Below are positions 4,617 through 6,757 of a stretch of 6,757 nucleotides of DNA, one piece after another; positions within the stretch are counted from its first letter, which is position 1, and the number at the start of each line of letters is the position of its first letter. A program made the position numbers and the translations under genes. This stretch comes from an uncultured Oscillospiraceae bacterium (lineage in GTDB: Bacteria; Bacillota; Clostridia; Oscillospirales; Oscillospiraceae), in contig CAKTKV010000088.1 of assembly GCA_934572355.1 (NCBI GenBank), positions 1-6,757 on the forward strand, given 5' to 3'. Below the pieces are notes generated by a model. The model did no database searches. It saw only the letters and a list, made by a program, of their open reading frames with translations, and was not told where the DNA came from.

Positions 4617-6398
4617 TTATTCTTCGAGCTCGCCGACGGTGGCAATGTGCAGCTCGTCAAGCTGCTTCTGCTCGACCGTGGAGGGCGCGCCCATCATGAC
4701 GTCCTGCGCGTTCTTGTTCATCGGGAAAGCGATGACCTCGCGGATGCTCTCCTCACCGGAGAGGAGCATGACCATACGGTCGACGCCCGGGGCGATACCG
4801 GCATGAGGGGGAGCGCCGTAGCAGAAGGCGTTGTACATTGCGGGGAACTTCTTCTTGACGTCCTCTTCGCCGAGACGCACCATCTCGAAAGCCTTTATCA
4901 TTATCTCGGGATCGTGGTTGCGGACAGCACCGGAGGAGAGCTCAACGCCGTTGCAGACTAGGTCGTACTGGTCGGCAGTGATGGTGAGCGGGTCTATCTC
5001 GCCGCGCTCTGCCTTAAGGAGCACATCCAGCCCACCGGAGGGCATGGAGAATGGGTTGTGGCAGAACTCAAGCTCGCCGGACTCCTCGCCGATCTCGTAC
5101 ATCGGGAAGTCGACGATCCAGCAGAACTCGTAGCGTTCCTTGTCCATATGGCCGGGAACTGCCGCGCCGAGCATCTTGCGCATGACGCCGGCGGTCTTCT
5201 GCGCGGCATCCTTCTTCCCCGCCGCGACTGCGACGAGGTAACCCGGCTTCAGGCCGAGAGCTTCGGTGATGCTGTCCCTGCGGTCATTGAGGAACTTGCT
5301 GATGCCACCGACGAACTCGCCGTTTTCCTCGACCTTGAACCAATAGGGCTTATTGCCCGCCTGCACCTCAACATCGGCGCAGAGCTTGTCTATCTGCTTT
5401 CTGGTCATTTCGCATCCGGAGACGGCAACAGCCTTTATAACATTGCCCGGGGCAAAGGGCGCAAACTCCGTGCCCTGCACGAGCGCGGTGATGTCCTGCA
5501 CGACAAGGTCAATGCGCAGGTCGGGCTTATCGGAGCCGTACTTCTCCATTGCCTCAAGATAAGGGATGCGGGTAAACGGAGCCTTGGAAGCGATATCATA
5601 CGTGCCGTACTTTGCGAAGATCGGAGGCAGAACGTCCTCAAGGACAGCGAAAACATCCTCCTGAGTGGCAAACGCCATTTCCATATCGAGCTGATAAAAC
5701 TCGCCGGGGGAACGGTCGCCGCGGGCGTCCTCATCGCGGAAGCAGGGGGCGATCTGGAAATAGCGGTCAAAACCGGAGGTCATGAGCAGCTGCTTGAACT
5801 GCTGCGGAGCCTGCGGCAGGGCATAGAACTTGCCGGGGTGCTTTCTCGCGGGGACGAGATAGTCACGCGCACCCTCGGGAGAGGAGGCGGTGAGGATAGG
5901 CGTGGTGATCTCAAGGAAGCCGTGCTCGGTCATCGCCTGACGCAGAGCCGCGACGACGTTGCAGCGGAGGATGATGTTCTTCTTGACGGCGGGATTTCTG
6001 AGGTCGAGATAGCGGTACTTGAGGCGCTGGGTCTCGTCGGCCTCGCGGCTGCGGTTTATTTCAAAGGGTAGCTCATTATAGCGGCACTTGCCGAGGACCT
6101 CGATCTTCTCGGGGACTACCTCGATATCGCCGGTCGGGAGCTTGGGGTTCTTGCTGGCGCGCTCGCGCACAGTGCCCTCGACGGAGATAGTGGACTCCTT
6201 ATTGATGCCCTTGACGACGGCCATCATGGCCTCGTCCTCAATGACGACCTGAGTCGTGCCATAAAAATCGCGCACGACGACGAACGCAAAATTGCTGCCG
6301 ACCTCGCGGACATTCTCCATCCAGCCGACTATTTTGACCTTCTGCCCCACGTTCTCAATGCGGAGCTCGTTGCAGGTATGTGTACGGGATTGTGTCAT
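4617..6398 (-). CDS. aspS: Aspartyl-tRNA synthetase (bacterial type)
   Basis: This 593-residue class II synthetase joins aspartate to tRNA(Asp) in the cytoplasm; the length is normal for bacteria. Order of domains: an OB-fold anticodon-binding domain (about 1-105); the catalytic core with motif 1 (MTEHGFLEITTPILT, 156-170), the substrate loop LPQAPQQFKQLL (194-205), motif 2 (FRDEDARGDRSPGEF, 220-234) and motif 3 (GIAPGVDRMVMLL, 534-546); and the bacterial GAD insertion (about 285-425) between motifs 2 and 3. The motifs SPGEFYQLD, HNPFSMPSGG and AFPMNKNAQD are those I associate with the alphaproteobacterial-like subtype, not with B. subtilis AspRS. The OB-fold segment GWMENVREVGSNFAF lacks the usual RDHGG/RDLGG element. 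Whether it discriminates tRNA(Asp) from tRNA(Asn) cannot be told from one gene. An AGGAGA site 7 bases upstream supports the start. It lies 29 bases after hisS, probably in the same operon. Confidence 0.97.
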   Translation of the reverse strand: MTQSRTHTCNELRIENVGQKVKIVGWMENVREVGSNFAFVVVRDFYGTTQVVIEDEAMMAVVKGINKESTISVEGTVRERASKNPKLPTGDIEVVPEKIEVLGKCRYNELPFEINRSREADETQRLKYRYLDLRNPAVKKNIILRCNVVAALRQAMTEHGFLEITTPILTASSPEGARDYLVPARKHPGKFYALPQAPQQFKQLLMTSGFDRYFQIAPCFRDEDARGDRSPGEFYQLDMEMAFATQEDVFAVLEDVLPPIFAKYGTYDIASKAPFTRIPYLEAMEKYGSDKPDLRIDLVVQDITALVQGTEFAPFAPGNVIKAVAVSGCEMTRKQIDKLCADVEVQAGNKPYWFKVEENGEFVGGISKFLNDRRDSITEALGLKPGYLVAVAAGKKDAAQKTAGVMRKMLGAAVPGHMDKERYEFCWIVDFPMYEIGEESGELEFCHNPFSMPSGGLDVLLKAERGEIDPLTITADQYDLVCNGVELSSGAVRNHDPEIMIKAFEMVRLGEEDVKKKFPAMYNAFCYGAPPHAGIAPGVDRMVMLLSGEESIREVIAFPMNKNAQDVMMGAPSTVEQKQLDELHIATVGELEE

Positions 6399-6405
6399 AC
6401 TCTTT

Positions 6406-6411
6406 TCTCCT
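6406..6411 (-). promoter_or_regulatory. Ribosome binding site of aspS
   Basis: On the minus strand AGGAGA lies 7 bases before the ATG at 6398, in the short hisS-aspS gap. This gap has no hairpin and no visible promoter, which supports co-transcription. Confidence 0.7.
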
Positions 6412-6427
6412 ATCTATAAACAGCTGC

Positions 6428-6757
6428 TTACTCTTTTATAACAGCGCCGCTGTTTCTTTCTCTTATGACGGCGGCGATGTGCTTTGCCGCGTCCGCCGGG
6501 CTGAGCTTTACCTGCTCGCCGGTCTGCATGTTCTTGACGGACAGTATTCCCTCGTTTATCTCGTCCTCGCCCACGAGCACAACGAACGGCACCTTCAGCT
6601 TATCGGCATAGCTCATCTTGGCCTTGAACTTTTTCTTCTCGCCGTAGAGCTGGGTACGCACACCGCCGGCGCGCAGCGTAGTTGCGGCGGAAATAGCGAA
6701 GCCTGCGTCCTCGGTCATAGGGATGACGAGCGCATCGCACGGCGCGGTGACTATCTC
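6428..6757 (-). CDS. hisS: Histidyl-tRNA synthetase, C-terminal part (5' end outside window)
   Basis: The frame is open to the window edge, giving 109 codons that begin EIVTAPCDALVIPM; the ATG at 6718 is internal. The visible part is the C-terminal anticodon-binding domain of class IIa synthetases (HGTP_anticodon fold): an alternating beta-alpha pattern with LRAGGVRTQLYGEKKKFKAK (split: LRAGGVRTQL, then YGEKKKFKAK), the helix YADKLKVPFVVLVGEDE and the HisRS-typical strand pair ILSVKNMQTGEQV. ProRS and ThrRS share the fold, but GEDE followed by KNMQTGEQ is characteristic of HisRS. The catalytic core lies outside the window. The next gene, aspS, starts 29 bases after the stop; the hisS-aspS order is widespread in Firmicutes, where the pair is often led by a T-box, which here would lie beyond the window. 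Confidence 0.92.
   Translation of the reverse strand, partial: EIVTAPCDALVIPMTEDAGFAISAATTLRAGGVRTQLYGEKKKFKAKMSYADKLKVPFVVLVGEDEINEGILSVKNMQTGEQVKLSPADAAKHIAAVIRERNSGAVIKE

Noticed and set aside
4603..4660. Separate promoter for comM at the end of aspS
   Set aside because: On the minus strand a TAGAAT -10-like hexamer is present, but the sequence 17 bases upstream (TCGGCG) is not a -35 element, so I do not annotate it.
3752..4699. 315-codon open frame on the plus strand opposite comM
   Set aside because: It is antisense to the conserved ComM protein, crosses the intergenic hairpin into aspS, and has no recognisable motif or convincing ribosome binding site.
5058..6071. 337-codon open frame on the plus strand opposite aspS
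   Set aside because: It is antisense to conserved catalytic sequence of AspRS. Its Leu/Gly/Asp-rich composition reflects the reverse complement of that gene.

Overview
The window looks like chromosomal DNA of a GC-rich, Gram-positive-type anaerobe of the Clostridia, plausibly near the Oscillospiraceae/Ruminococcaceae. This is inferred from strong purine-rich Shine-Dalgarno sequences (GAGGAGG, AAAGGAGGA, GGGGAGG), a DUF624/YesL-type protein, an ECF sigma factor with a DUF4179-like membrane partner, a Firmicute-style Cys-rich ComM/YifB, and a hisS-aspS gene pair. No species can be named from the sequence alone.

Layout. Bases 1-1127 (+): the 3' part of an SGNH/GDSL esterase gene, overlapping by one base (TAATG) a DUF624 multi-pass membrane protein; the pair ends at a strong hairpin (1175-1218). 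Bases 1252-2928 (+): a self-contained regulatory unit with a candidate ECF promoter, an ECF-type sigma factor gene and a translationally coupled single-pass membrane protein that is probably its anti-sigma factor. A second hairpin (2950-2989) lies between this unit and the convergent comM. Bases 3008-6757 (-): read in their own direction, the 3' end of hisS, then aspS, then comM/yifB. hisS and aspS are 29 bases apart and probably share an mRNA. An 87-base gap with a third hairpin (4556-4602) separates aspS from comM.

How the genes work together. hisS and aspS supply aminoacyl-tRNAs. ComM is an AAA+ branch-migration helicase of natural transformation, possibly served by readthrough from aspS. 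The sigma/anti-sigma pair probably senses an envelope signal and activates its own promoter plus unknown targets elsewhere. The esterase/DUF624 pair hints at carbohydrate ester metabolism, but no transporter or glycosidase is visible to confirm it.

The most notable points are the sigma/anti-sigma module with its candidate autoregulatory promoter, and an aspartyl-tRNA synthetase whose signature motifs resemble the alphaproteobacterial subtype rather than the Bacillus type. I see no CRISPR array, tRNA, rRNA, insertion sequence, phage gene or recognisable defence system, and nothing I would confidently call a new system.
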